In this document: positions 1 to 14,823 of the stretch, piece by piece | How positions within the stretch are numbered: the first letter of the stretch is position 1 | Layout: every line of letters begins with the position of its first letter | Source of the DNA: Antennarius striatus | Lineage: Eukaryota; Chordata; Actinopteri; Lophiiformes; Antennariidae | Reading direction: 5' to 3' | NCBI RefSeq assembly: GCF_040054535.1 | Contig: NC_090781.1 | Coordinates: 13,351,982-13,415,981, forward strand | DNA length: 64,000 nt | Made by a program: the position numbers and the translations under genes | Notes under the pieces: generated by a model | Database searches by the model: none | What the model saw: only the letters and a program-made list of their open reading frames with translations | Told to the model about the DNA's origin: nothing

Positions 1-1262
<1,262 letters not shown>

Positions 1263-1273
1263 TTGACTTGAAT
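1263..1273. repeat. Target-site duplication of RTE LINE, left copy
   Basis: Sequence ttgacttgaat, matched exactly at 4390-4400 on the other side of the element. Confidence 0.85.
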
Positions 1274-4200
1274 CTTCTTCTTTTCCTTTCGGCTTTTCCC
1301 TTCAGGGGTCGCCACAGCGAATCAATTGCCTCCATCTAACTCTGTCTTCTGCATCCTCTTCTCTCACACCAGCTACCTTCATGTCCTCTTTCACTACATC
1401 CATAAACCTCCTCTTTGGTCTTCCTCTAGGCCTCCTGCCTGGCAGTTCAAAACTCAGCATCCTTCTACCAATATATTCATTATCTCTCCTCTGGACATGT
1501 CCAAACCATCTCAGTCTGGCCTCTCTGACTTTATCTCCAAAACCTCTAACATGTGCTGTCCCTCTGATGTACTCATTCCTGATCCTATCCTTCCTGGTCA
1601 CTCCCAGAGAGAACCTCAGCATCTTCATCTCTGCTACCTCCAGCTCTGTCTCCTGTCTTTTCCTCAGTGACTCTGTCTCTAGACCAAACAACATGGCTGG
1701 TCTCACCACAGTTTTGTACACCTTTCCTTTCATTTTAGCTGAAACTCTTCCATCACACATCACACCTGACACTTTTCTCTACCCGTTCCATCCTGCCTGT
1801 ACACGCTTCTTCACCTCTTTTCCAGACTCACCATTGCTCTGGACTGTTGACTCTAAGTACTTAAAATCCTCCACCTTCTTGATCACTTCTCCCTGTAACC
1901 TTACTATTCCACTTGGGTCCCTCTCATTCACACACATGTACTCTGTCTTACTGCGGCTAACCTTCATTCCTCTCCTTTCCAGGACAAACCTCCACCTCTC
2001 TAGCTTCTCCTCCACCTGTTCCCTGCTCTCACTGCAGATCACAATGTCATCTGAAAACATCATAGTCCATGGAGATTCCTGTCTAACCTCATCTGTCAGC
2101 CTGTCCATCACCATAGCGAACAAGAAGGGGCTCAGAGCTGATCCCTGATACAGTCCTGCCTCCACCTTGAACTCCTCTGTCACACCTACAGCACACCTCA
2201 CCACTGTCTTACAGTCCTCATACATGTCCTGCACCACTCTAACATACTTCTCAGCCGCTCCAGACTTCCTCATACAATATCACAGTTCCCCTCTGGGCAC
2301 ACTGTCATCAGCTTTCTCCAGATCTACAAAAACGCAATGCAGCTCCATTTGGCCTTCTCTGTACTTCTCTATCAATAACCTCAAAGCAAATACTGCATCT
2401 GTAGTACTCTTTTTTGGCATGAAACCATACTGCTGCTCACAAATGCTCTCTTCTGCCCTTAGTCTAGCTTCCACTACTCTTTCCAATAACTTCATTGTAT
2501 GGCGCATCAGCTTTATTCCTCTGTAGTTGCCACAACTCTGCACATCTCCCTTGTTCTTAAAAATGGGCACCAGCACACTTCTCCTCCATTCCTCAGGCAT
2601 TTTCTCACTATCTAAGATCCTGTTGAACAAACCAGTCAGAAACTCTACTGCCACCTCTCCTAGACACTTCCAAACCTCTACAGGTATATCATCAGGACCG
2701 ACTGCCTTTTCACTCTTCATCCTCTTCAGTGCCTTACTTCATCCTCACTAATCTTTGCTACTTCCTGGTCCACAGCAGTCACTTCTTCTAGTCTTTGTTC
2801 TCTCTCATTTTCCACTTTCATCAACTCTTCAAAGTACTCTTTCCATCTTCCCATCACACTACTGGCACCTGTCAATAGACTTCCATCCCTATCCTTAATC
2901 ACCCTAACCTGCTGCACGTTCTTCCCATCTCTGTCTCTCTGTCTTGCCAACCTGTATAGATCAGTCTCTCCCTCCTTACTGTCCAACCTAGCATACAAGT
3001 CATCATAAGCCCCTTGTTCGGCCTTTGCTACCTCTACCTTCACCTTATGCTGCATCTCCCTGTACTCCTGTCTACTCTCCTCAGTCCTCTCGGTGTCCCA
3101 CTTCTTCTTAGCTAACCTCTTTCTCTGTATACACTCCTGTACCTCCTCATTCCACCAGCAAGTCTCCTTATCTACTTTCCTTCCAGATGACACACCAAGT
3201 ACTCTCCTACCTGTCTCCCTGATCACATCATCTGTAGTTGTCCAGTCATCTGGAAGCACCTCCTGACCACCCAGAGCCTGTCTTAACTTCTTCCTAAAAG
3301 TCATGCAACACTCGTTGCACTCGCACGCTTCTACCATTTCGTTCTCTGCTCTGCCTTTGCCCTCTTCATCTTCCTCACCACCAGAGTCATCCTACACACC
3401 ACCATCCTATGCTGTTTGTCTACACTCTCACCTACCACTGATCTCCTTCAGATTACACTGTCTACACAAGATGTAGTCTACCTGTGTGCTCCTACCTCCA
3501 CTCTTATAGGTCACCCTATGTTCCTGCCTCTTCTGTAAGAAAGTATTCACTACAGCCATTTCCATCCTTTTTGCAAAGTCAACTACCATCTGTCCTTCTT
3601 CGTTCCTCTCCTGGATACCAAACCTGCCCATCACCTCCTCATCACTTCTGTTTCCTGCACCAACATGTCCATTGAAGTCTGCTCCAATGACAACTCTCTC
3701 ACTTCTCGGTATGCTCTGCATCACTTCATCAAAGTCCAACCAGAATTTCTCCTTCCCCTCCAGCTCACATCCTACCTGTGGAGCATACCCACTAACAACA
3801 TTGAACATCACACCTTCTATTTCTAGCTTCAGACTCATCACTCTATCTGACACTCTTTTTACCTCCAGGACATTCCTAACAAACTCCTCCTTCAAGATAA
3901 CTCCTACTCCATTTCTCTTCCTATCTACACCATGATAGAACAACTTGAACCCTGCTCCTAACCTTTAGTCTTGCTACCTTTCCACCTGGTCTCCTGGACA
4001 CACAGTATGTCTACCTTCCTTCTCTGCATCATGTCGACCAACTCGCTACCTTTTCCTGTCATAGTTCCAACATTCAACATCCCTACTCTCAGTCCTATAC
4101 TCTTGGCGTTCCTCTTCTCTCTCTTCCTACGAACACACTTTCCTCTTCTCTTTCTTCGACGAACAATAGTCCAATTTCCACCGGCGCTCTGTAGGTCAAC

Positions 4201-4389
4201 AGCACCGATGGTGGTCGTTGTTAACCCGTGCCTCGACCAATCCGGTATGGAAGTCATAGGTTTGATATGCATGTTTGATTTGGAAAAAGTTTTACGCCGG
4301 ATGCCTTCCCGACGCAACCCTCTGTATTTATCCAGCCTTGGGAACGGCATTATAAGACACTGGCTTGTGTCCTCTTGTGGCTACATAAA
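1274..4389 (-). mobile_element. RTE-clade LINE, near full length, decayed
   Basis: Non-LTR retrotransposon on the minus strand, about 3.1 kb. From the 5' end (high coordinate) come: an AP-type endonuclease in two broken frames (about 4350-3958 with CVQETRWKG, then 3943-3428 with SGYAPQVG, GADFNGHVG and QVDYILCR); a linker (3337-2726); reverse transcriptase (2720-2280 with CGNYRGIKL and QYGFMPKKSTTDAV, then 2273-1779 with FSDDIV in place of the usual FADD); and a C-terminal part (1772-1302 with RLRWFGHVQRR). Frameshifts or stops separate every block. The usual FVDLEKAFDSV motif reads FVDLEKADDSV here. The 3' end, near 1274-1325, has the TTCGGCTTTTCCCTTCAGGG-type tail (plus-strand sense) common to fish RTE copies. 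Both ends are flanked by the exact duplication ttgacttgaat (1263-1273 and 4390-4400). It is coding-derived but very unlikely to be active. Confidence 0.95.
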
Positions 4390-4400
4390 TTGACTTGAAT
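4390..4400. repeat. Target-site duplication of RTE LINE, right copy
   Basis: Exact second copy of ttgacttgaat, abutting the 5' end of the RTE element. Confidence 0.85.
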
Positions 4401-7400
4401 AAGTTTACGTTTATACCTTCAGCAGAGCACATATGTATCTCCATAAAGACCTGAATTCTGCACATCTCTGGGCTTACTTCAGGCACACTACAAAAAAAAT
4501 ATCCTGAAGTCTCGCAAGAACAGATGAAAGAAGAAGTGATTTTGACATAGAATGAGCAATGTGTGTTCTTTAGGGTGTGGCTGGAAAAAAGACATGAAAT
4601 AAGATGGAGATTTGTATTTATTCATCAGTAACTGATCTGTGAAAAGCATTCAAAAAGCTTCTTCAAAAGGAAGAAGTTACTTTTTCTACTTGACAATTAT
4701 GGCTACATCCGCTCAGGTTTTTCTGGTATTTCTTTCTAGAAAGGGAAAAGTATAACATATATACTGTATTTGTTCCATTCATAAATATGCTCCGTTTAAT
4801 TTTCAGTACTATAACTTTGTCAACCAAAAACAGTGTTTGGATTTACATCATACGTGTTGAGAGAACAGAAAATAAGTATACCATGTAGACATGTGTCTCA
4901 TTCTCATAGTTGTTAGTCAATGAAAGTAATTTATTACCCAAAGTGTAATAATGGTAGAATGAGCCACTGAAACCACATAACTGTGAGCCCACACACAGTG
5001 AATGGAATCGTTTTGGTGGTCGAAATGTGAAACAGACTACGGGAGGGTTTTTTTTTTAATGGCTCACGTCCAACTACTATTCCCACCACCAACACCAACA
5101 CCACCACCCCAATTTACTGGCACCACAGCCCTGTTAAGGTAATTTAGAAGATGACTGCCTAAACAGATAATTACAATAAATAAAAACAAATGCTTGCAGG
5201 AAGTGAAAGCATTTCAGATACCTTATATATTAGATCATGTCAAAATGCATTTTACTTACTTGGCCTCCTTTGTGGATAGTTTGATAATTAACTACTTCAT
5301 TTTTTATACTACTTTTATCTTCCTTTCATGTCCACTGTGTCTGTGCCATTAGTCGGGCTTTTCCCCTCAGCTCACAAGATCATTTTGACTCTACACACAA
5401 CTGTCTCCCATTCACATCTAATTTTGCCATAATTTCTAAATTTTCTGTCTCTTTTTCTCATTTTTAGCAGTAAGAGCGTTTGATGTGTTCTGGGCACAAG
5501 AACAAGGAATCGGATACACACCCTAAACAGGAAATAAGAAATTCAAGAAAATAGACCCATGTCTGTGTGCCTTGGAGAGAAAGACAGAAACTTTCTTTTA
5601 GGAATGCAGATAAATAAAGCAGGGCAGACAGTGGAGGATGTGAAGTAAACACAGTGAATCAAGAGGCTTTAAATGTTCATGGTGAAAAGGTTGTTACAGT
5701 ATGTGAACATGAGAAAAGGGAGAGGAGGAATATCCCAATTACGTTATTTACGGACAGTGACCCCCCCAGACACCATTTGACGTCACTCCATTACTTCAAC
5801 CATCCTGCTGAACCCATCAATGATTTTTTTTTAAAAATCTCTTTGACATAAGATTCCACCTCGTAACTAATTTCACTTTATTTTTCTCATAGCAAAGACA
5901 CCTTTATGTGTTCACCCCAAGGCAGTGGAAGACACCACATGGAGTCAGACAGTATGGTGTCTGTTTGCTCATTTCACCTGGTGGAAACACCGGCTTTGTC
6001 ACACACTTTGCATCACACCCACATCCTAGAGTTGTACTAACGTGCCAGACAGCAGGCCTCTAGTGATGGAGCTCATAAAACAAGAAAGAGCCCTGAAATG
6101 ATCCATCAAAGTGACAGAGACACACAAGCAAAGTAGTGGTGTGACATGCTGGAACCCTTTCATCTGGCCGTGCGGTTTTTCTTTTCACACTGGTGAACAG
6201 TAGCGACGACATGTTGTGGCAGCTAGTTTATTTTACATCGCAGGCTGAGCTCCTACTGTTTATGAGCAACGAACAATCGAGCATGGCACACATGGTCAAG
6301 CTTTCCCACAGAACGGAACCTGCATCATGAGTGACTCAGGATGTCTGGGTGTTCATACTCTGACCAGGAGATGACTGTGAGACTAAAAAGAGAAGGGGCT
6401 CTGCGAAACAAGGTCGAAAGTGAGAGAAACCGCCTCAGCCTCTCCTAAAAGGGCTGAATTGTCTTAGTCGGTGTGGATATCTGGAGTCTGATGTGGCAGA
6501 CAGACAGAAGAGACGCATGAAGCAGCGGAAAGACTACCTCTGTAAATATCCGTCAGTGGATCAACATGCCCATATTACCCATGAAGCAAAATAACACACA
6601 TCCAGACCCAGAGGCCAAACGCTGTGTCTGAAAATATCTATTCACACATGAGCAGGCCATCCAGGATGTTGTGGAGGGGAGTTTCCTCTTCCTGTTGCTC
6701 TTACTGTTGGACTTTCCTGTGAGTTAGCATTAACTTCTGACAGAGCTTTGGTTAGCTTCCAGACTCATCCCTGAGACCTTTTTGCTTGGGAGTGTGATTC
6801 CTAACTGTATTAGTTCACATCCTGTACACTTGGGTGGCCAGACATGGGAGGCAGTGTTAGCTGTAGGTACTCCGCTGCAGACAGCCTTTTTGCACCTATT
6901 TGCAGCACAGAGACCAGTGGGTATATCCAAAAGAAAATTAGGACCACACTGAGTGATGCACTCACATGTGTTCATCAGGTGGTGTAGACCAACAGATATC
7001 ATCCTCCCTCACTGGACTTGGACTGGCCTGAAATACGGTTAATGAACTCCTTCTTGTTCAAAAGCTGATGAGCTTAATTTAATTTTTCTGCAATCAAATG
7101 AAATCAGACAGGTGTAAACACCAAAATGGATCTCATTTTGGTGAATGAGAGCAGGGAGGTAAATAAAAGGCGAGGCCAGCTGAGAGTCCTGGAGACAGTA
7201 ACAGCAGACAGCATTACCTTTGGAAGTTAAAATATTTTAACGTTTTGCTGTCTTCCGTGACGTAATTTACAACTGGATTCAACATATTTTCCTCTCACAC
7301 AGACCAGGAATGGTTGTTTTTGACAAGGACAAGCTCCAAGTTTAGTTTTTTAACTTCCATCAATGTCTACATTGACTGAATCAACGTGCATTTTGGAGGA

Positions 7401-7658
7401 AAGCTAACATTAATTTGAAGTGTGCAATAAAATATGAAGGGAAAGTTGCATTTTATTACAATGCTTTTGTAAGAATGGTTATGAAATGCATTTTATTCTA
7501 TTCTTTGTAGAAATCCAACAGCAGCAAATGATTTTGCGTTTAATTTTGCCCTCCTGCTTGTTTTTCCATATTCTGTCCATTATCTGACTAGTATTGGCCA
7601 GAATTCATTTATGCGCCGCTTCACTTCTGTGACTCAGCACTGCCAGAGGGTGGACTGT
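4401..7658. other. Intergenic, no gene seen
   Basis: AT-rich unique-looking sequence. The open frames (for example 5464-5652 and 6730-7002) are short, lack splice-flanked domains and match no family I recognise. Confidence 0.5.
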
Positions 7659-8144
7659 GGCCCCGTCCACACGATGACAGATTTTTTGAAAACGCAACTT
7701 TTTTGTTGCGTTTACGCCTTCCGTCCACACGTCAACGCAGATATCCGGAAAGAAAACGCAACTTTTTAAAAACGCTGGCTGAGGTGGATTTTTTAAAAAA
7801 CGCTGGGTCTGTGTTGTCATGTGGACGGCACTATCCGCGACTTTTTAAAACACTGACGTCTTGCCTGCGACGAAAACCGCTGTGACGTCATATTTATGGG
7901 CCCGTGTGTTGTGACAACAAAACACGGAGGATTCCTATTAATTCCTATTCCTATTCCTATTCCTACTCCTAATACTGCCACCACATGGTTTGGCATGCTT
8001 ACAGCTGTCTTCGAAAACGCACTGGTGTGTTTACATGTGGACGGAGATTTTTTTAAAAATGCTGTCGTGTGGACGCGAATCGTTTTCGATGCATTTTTAA
8101 AAAGTTACGTTTTTTTAAAAATCCGTCATCGTGTGGACGGGGCC
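7659..8144. mobile_element. MITE-like element with ~30-bp terminal inverted repeats
   Basis: The left end reads ggccccgtccacacgatgac and the right end is its near-perfect reverse complement (ending gtgtggacggggcc). Inside are several related AT-rich motifs of the type aaaacgcaacttttt and a short ATTCCT tandem near 7931-7967. There is no transposase. The target duplication is unclear (possibly tgt), so the superfamily is not assigned. Confidence 0.75.
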
Positions 8145-11100
8145 TGTGATAGCATAGCATCCTGTTACATACATGCTTGTTTGTTGATGTTTTTTTCCTA
8201 AATTTTATTGTATGTGTGTGTGTGTGTGTGCGTGTGTGTGTGTGTGTGTGAGAAATAATATATGCTACTAGAAATTTGTGTGTGCCCATGAATGCATATT
8301 CAGAGGCCCGTGTGAGACTTTGTTTGAATGTACCTCACATGCTTATATATAGGAAAGTGCACCAAACGCAGGAAATGGTTGTAAAGGAATGACTCATTTT
8401 GCTTGAACCTCAGCGACCCCCTCCCACCAAAATTCTGTCGAATCCACACCCTCTCCTTCAGGGCTGCTTTAATTAGAAAAACATCTTGTTTGTTTTTCTT
8501 TGTCTCAACACCCAGTCTGCTGGTCGCAACCCTCCTTAAAAAACGAGCGCATCCCATGTTTGGTGGTGACTCATAGCTTTCTCCTCCACCGATGACTCTG
8601 ACACTCTCTCCCTCTCAGTCTGTGTAATTCAGTTGGCTCAGATTCTCCCTTCTGTGTAACAATATATAAAACAGCTGTCACGCAGATGTATGTCCTAACC
8701 CTACCTGCTCAGGTGCACGAAAGATGGATCATACAACAACACATGCTCCAACTTTGACAGCATCATGCAGAAACGTTTATGTATTCATCATGGCTCAGTT
8801 GCTCAAGGCTAACAAACATTCATACACACATTAGTGCATGCATGTTCATCCACTCACATGCAGCTTCAAAGGATGGCGTGTCATAAAAAGCGGAATTGGG
8901 AATGAGGAATGTGTTGTTCATTGGGGATTTCAGGGCCAGTGGGGAGAGGAACAAGGAGAAGGGGCACATCAGCCTAGTATCCCTCTGAGTGGAGGCAAAA
9001 ATGGAACAGGCTGCTGTGCCTTTCTCACTGCCGTCATAACCCTTACATGTCCATCATCACAGCTGGAAGCCCACGCTGACACAGGAGGCCACAGATCATG
9101 GCTTACTAATCTAAAACAGGCTCCGTACCAAGCGGTCCTCAAAAACCTAACACCTCCCTAACCTCCCATTTATCCAATAAGAAGAGTCAGGTTACCATAC
9201 GATAAAGACCGTGTGTTTACATGTGCTCTGGTAGAATGGGGAAATAATATTTCTTCCTTTCCTTTGTTTAACTTCACCATTTATGACTTGAGTCACACCT
9301 CTCTAAATTAGAGTCAGCAGCATTGCCCCTGCTATTTTTCCCCATCTGTATCTTTATGTGTTTGTTAGCCTTTGTGCACAAATTCAGCGGAGGAGGGCAG
9401 TGGGTTGAGTAATAGAGTGCGACTGAACATGCCTTTACTCTGAGTGGTGAAGGTCACAGTCTAAGGTCAGCTTGGCTCACCAAGGCTTTATGGACGGTTG
9501 TAGGCTCTTTTTTTTTTGTAGAGACCTTGTCTCCATTGGCAATAGGTATTTGTTAGTAAGTTAATACAAATGAAGAATGAATAAATAAATAAAAAACTTT
9601 TGTCATCAGTTGTTGGAGAACAAAACAGGCATGACATTTTTTTTGGACCTCATGTTTGTGACATGGAGGTATCATAGTATACCAGAGTATTTATTTATGC
9701 TGAGGTAAGATCTTTCATGCAGTCAGAAATACAAACTCTTACATGGACGTACAGTTTGTGGTGCCACAGACCTCCAGAGAATGGGATTGATAAATAATGT
9801 GTTTTCCCAGAGATACTTCCAGGACAAAATAAATTTGTATTAATGTCTAACTATTACACTCCAGTACTTACAAGGTGAGAAACTGAACTGTGTGCTAACT
9901 GTAACAAAATGCTCACTCTCATGCTTTTTATAGTTTGTGTGAGAAACAGAAAAGGACACAAACTTATTATCACCGGATGTGCATATCTTTTCTCTTACAT
10001 AATGTGATATTGTAATGACAAATCCATGTTGGAAGCAAGAGGAGAACCAGTTAGCTGCTAGCTGTTGACAGTGGGTGGGCTGCGCTACTGTATATTTGGC
10101 TCCTTCGGGGGATTATGGGACCGTCCGATTCTGAGAATTTCTCTTCCCATCCCACTACTATCTACTGGGATGTCTTACAGTCGAGGATTGCTAGATTAAA
10201 CTACTATTTTGAGACTGTACCTCCTCTGGGTGTAGCATCCACATGGCCAATGTTTTCTATTTAAACACAAGAGTCAGATTCTCTTCTCTGTTTATTGCCC
10301 ACGTAGATGGTGGCTGTTTATAGGGGCAGCTATATCTCTCTTTCTGTCCAGGGATAGAGAGAGAGAGAGACTCTGAAAAGCAGGGTAATGCTGGGGCGGT
10401 GCTAAAAGAGGGAACTGGGCCTGAAATGTAATTGGTACCTTTCCTTTTTTAGAAAACATTTCTTACTTGCTAAGGTCAAGCAAATGAGTCAGGGCACAGC
10501 ATGCTTTACACCCGCAGTCAGACACTCTCACATGTTTTATCATACTTTCCCTTTGTAGTTTTTACTTTGAAGAGGGTTTTAATTCTCCCTCTATGTTTGA
10601 TCTTCCATGTGGTAATGCAGTGAACTATGATGTTTGCTACTGGTTATAAGTATGACAAAAGAACACATCACTCACCATCTGGTATAAGAAAAAAGAAATG
10701 GCAAAATTCACATGTCGGTTTTCCGCAGTTAGCTAAATGTCTGGCGAGCATAAGTGTGTGGTCTTTTATTTGATCTTTGCCCATTCATTCACAATGCTGC
10801 ATCTGTTTTCATCCCCTATCACTGGCCTTGTTTTCTTCAAAGAGCTGGCAGTGGTTCACAAAAAGATGAGAGGAGAAAAGATGGCAAAGGAAAGACAAAG
10901 CGAGAGATACGGTCTGATCACTCAGGCTGTGATAAACATCTGAGCTTAATGCAGGTGTGAAGCGAGGTGGACGGTGGAAAAAGGAAGACAGGTGGAGGGC
11001 AAACCTGTCAACTCCCCTCTAGTCAAACTAAAACTATCCTTCTCATAAATAGTGACTTGAATTCAATTGACTGGACTTCTTATGTGTGTCTGAAATAGAG

Positions 11101-11349
11101 CAGTATAGTGACTAGCAGCCTCACAGCAAGAAGGTCCTGTTGTTGTTTGTTTCTGTAAATAACAACCTTAAGATGTCTAAAACAGTTTTACTTAAGTTAC
11201 TGAACCAAGACCCATTTTATCTATCAATGAAATCAAATAACAGCATGCAATCAAATTTGAAATTCCAATGAAATTTAAAAAGGGGGGCTCACTGTGAGTT
11301 GGAATACATGTTTGTTTGTGCTTCGTGTGTGCATGTGTGTGTGTATGTA

Positions 11350-11388
<39 letters not shown>

Positions 11389-14300
11389 TTTCAGCACCTG
11401 CAGCAACAATGGCTTTGAGCAGCTATATGATTGTGAGCAGGGCTGAGCAGCAGCAGGACACCGGAGTGTGTTATTAAGGACACAGTTAGCTCTGTCTGGG
11501 TCCACAGGAATTACACTAGGCATCTCTGCTGCTCTTTTAATGACCAGTTGTGGCAAAAGATCAGCGGGCATATAATTGCAAATGTCATGGATGTTGTAAT
11601 AAGAAAGAACCCAAAATAACATTTCAAGGCCAGTGCTGTGTTGTAGTAGTAGAGTTTTAGCATGATGGGCATTCAATGTGAACTTGAAAAAAATTCCAAA
11701 AAGAGAAAAAGTTATATTTAGAAAAATATGTTTTAAAAAATTAAATAAAAGAAGATTAACACATGGGTTCAATTAAAGAGCCAATTATGTCAGAAGAGAA
11801 TGATCTACTCCGTCCCATGAAGTGTAACAAAAGACAGGCTCTCAGGTTACTCATACACTCATGTGTAAGTCTGGCATGTGGATTGAGTAAGTGGTAAAAA
11901 AAACACCTGCTTGACTTTGAAATGCCGCAGGTATTCATCTGGACTCATTTTTTAAGTAATCCTTGTACACAGTAGGGTGCATTCAAACTCAACCATTCTT
12001 AGCTATTTTGGATGAAACATTTCCATGAATGTCCCTCGGTCTCTGTCAGGTGGTGTCAGCAGTTTGTCTGAGTCCCATTAAAAGCCTCAGGGCTCAGGAG
12101 GAGGAGGCTGCTGAGAAATGAACATTGGTTAGAAGGACAAGCCCACTTGAGTTTGACTTCCCTCTGGGACTGTTCCATTACCACTATGATAGATTTATGA
12201 GCCTCTTGACATTCATATCCTTTGTTTAGTCATTACAGGGAAAGTAGGCAGGTGTAAATGGAGGCGCTTTCGGAATCACATTTTTATGATCTTGTCTACA
12301 AAATCAGTCATGCGTATTTTGGTTTGGTAATAATCCTGTTGTTTTTGAAATGAAACACTTTTGATATTTCAATTACATCCCCTCTGCCAAAACAATGCAG
12401 TACATGTCGTACTTTGGCACCAATAAAAAAAATGAAGACCTGGCAGTCGATCTGTCTACGTTATTTTTAGAGATGAAGAAAGAAGAGAATTTAATTATGT
12501 TGATCATGTTTCATTTTACACTGTTTACCTGCCTTTCCAGAATGCTTTCAAAACAAGCACTGCCTGTGTTCACGGGAGAAAAATCCTTGTGCTTTCCAGA
12601 AGAACCCTGGGTAACATGACCAGCTTTCGTACAAGACAGCACAGATCGACTGTCACCTTGTTAACAGGACCAGAGTTCCCTACTACAACCAAGCTTGTGC
12701 AAGGCATTTGACATTGATGTGCTTGAGCTGCGGCCGTGTGTCAGTGGGTTCACTGTTTTCATGTGCGTGTGTACAGTAGGCGTGTTTAATTTTCCATGTA
12801 GTCACTGCCCTTAAGTCTGGGACTTACCAACGGGTCTGGACCTGCTCTCCTCACTTCCAATTCAGTCTTGCGGGCTGCCAGTAATCCCTTGAGTACTGAG
12901 GGAAGAGGGGTTGGGCTGGCAGGGTGGGGGTGGTGATGGACTTGGTGTTAGGAGATAATTAAGAAATATCAGTATGGCGTGCATCCCTGCAGGTATGGTG
13001 CCGATAACTTGCTGTAGATTCTAGAATTCCCACATGCATGGAGAAACCTTGCAGAGCTCATTGCTCATCTTCAGTCAGACTATAGTCGTCCAGTGTAAAC
13101 AGGCATCCACTGCTTGCCCAGAAATAGACCACACGCAACCGTCATTCACAGTGGTTTTCCACTAGTGAATCTCTATCCTGACACTGGACAGTTATTGCTG
13201 AATGCACAACCTGTGGTTTTGTAAAAATTAGCTGAAAGAAACATGTCGTGTGCTCTGTGCCTACTCATTGAGATACACGCCATTGGTGAGTGTCTCACTT
13301 TAAATACAACCTTAAAAAACATGGGCCTACAAGCATGAAATGCAGCAAAGGGAGTTTAAGTTATTTCAATCATAAATGTCCCAGAACTAAACATGTATAA
13401 CAGTGATAAAAAACCATCTGTTATGTTTTTGTTTTAACATTATTCTGCATGTCAAAACAGTGATGGTATTCATATCCACATGTTTCAGTCTGTGCTCATT
13501 TTCTAAAATGTTCTCATGCATGCACCGACAAGTGGGAAAAAAAACACACCTAAACAACATAGGTCTCTGAAAAGGAAATACATTGCATGTCATTTTATTT
13601 TATTCACAAATATACTCCGCTATGAAGTGATAATTTAACATCAACGTTCAGTTCAACTATTTTAAATATCCAGAACTTCCAAACTGAAATGGTTAGTGCA
13701 CTGTAAAAAAAATATGGTAAATTAAAAAGAAAAAGTTTGTTTCGTTTATTAAACATATCATGGGAGCTCAATTTATTGTTGTTATGTAAGTTATGCAAAG
13801 AGCATCGCACTTCAGATGGAAGTAGAAACTTGGCCTAAAGTAAAAGGCAATTTACTATGGTGATTTAAAAACAGGAAAAAAAACAGCAAATGTGTGTAAT
13901 AAGTCTGCATGTCTTCCAAACCAACCCCACAACCACGTTCTCTGACCATCGACATCTAAAGACAACAAACTGTAAATCCAGAGATGGAGAAAAACATGGT
14001 GTCATCGCTCTCATCACAACCACTGGCATTACTCACGGCTTTGACAGCACAGGAGTTTTCATGTGAACAAGCTGACATGTAATTATGAACACAAACATAG
14101 TGATAAAAAGCCTTGCATTAAAAAATCTCATAGGTTAAAAAATAAACAAAGTAAAACTCATGGACATGTCCCATGAAAGCTTTCTTGTTTAGCATGCGAC
14201 TCCAGTCCCTTTGTCAGACTTGGTTTCCCCAGGTTGGACTGTCCCTGTGATCGACTCATCCGTCACAGTGTAAATCAATCCAAACACACCAGGGTATTAT

Positions 14301-14554
14301 TTTCCAGGAAAACCCCAACAACCACTGTCTTTCAAACACCTTCTACAATTGCAAAGCTCCATGGATTTCTGTGAAGTGCTCAGTCTTGGACATTTTGGTC
14401 CTTGAGTCCTTTGAAATTCTCTATGCACCTTTAAAATGATTTTAATCCCTTTCCATGTCAACCTCAAGCACTTTTGCACATACATATCAGCTTTCACTCC
14501 TTGAAAGATCTGCCCTTCCAACAAATAAATTAAATTAATTTCAAGAAAGATAGC
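8145..14554. other. Intergenic, no gene seen
   Basis: No exon, RNA gene or transposon is supported across this long stretch. It holds TG tracts at about 8213-8250 and 11327-11387 and short AG tracts near 10358. The right part is the distal 3' flank of tgfb1 and could include unrecognised regulatory DNA, which cannot be told from one sequence. Confidence 0.5.
11327..11387. repeat. (TG)n microsatellite
   Basis: TG dinucleotide tract with TATG interruptions. Confidence 0.9.
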
Positions 14555-14560
14555 TTTATT
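14555..14560 (-). terminator. Candidate polyadenylation signal of tgfb1
   Basis: First AATAAA hexamer on the minus strand after the tgfb1 stop codon, giving a 3' UTR of about 0.27 kb. The position is plausible but not proven; later hexamers exist. Confidence 0.4.
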
Positions 14561-14823
14561 TTTGCAAAGGAAAAATATATACACATAGAAATAGAAAATA
14601 TGATCACGGATATCAATGTAGAAAAGTCCATGCTTTGATGTGCACACAAATAATGACCAACGTTGCGGAGGGAAAGGCCAACCAAAGCGATCCTGATGAT
14701 CCGTTGTCCACATTATTCATGTCGTCTTCTTTTTCTCAGTAAATGCTCCCCTCTATGGTCTGAAATACTTCTTTCATCTCTGTAGGTTTGAGAGGAGGCA
14801 GAGCAGTGGGCCATAATGTATGT

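Noticed and set aside
1381-2148. 255-aa plus-strand open frame
   Set aside because: Antisense shadow of the minus-strand RTE reverse transcriptase; serine/leucine-rich with no domain.
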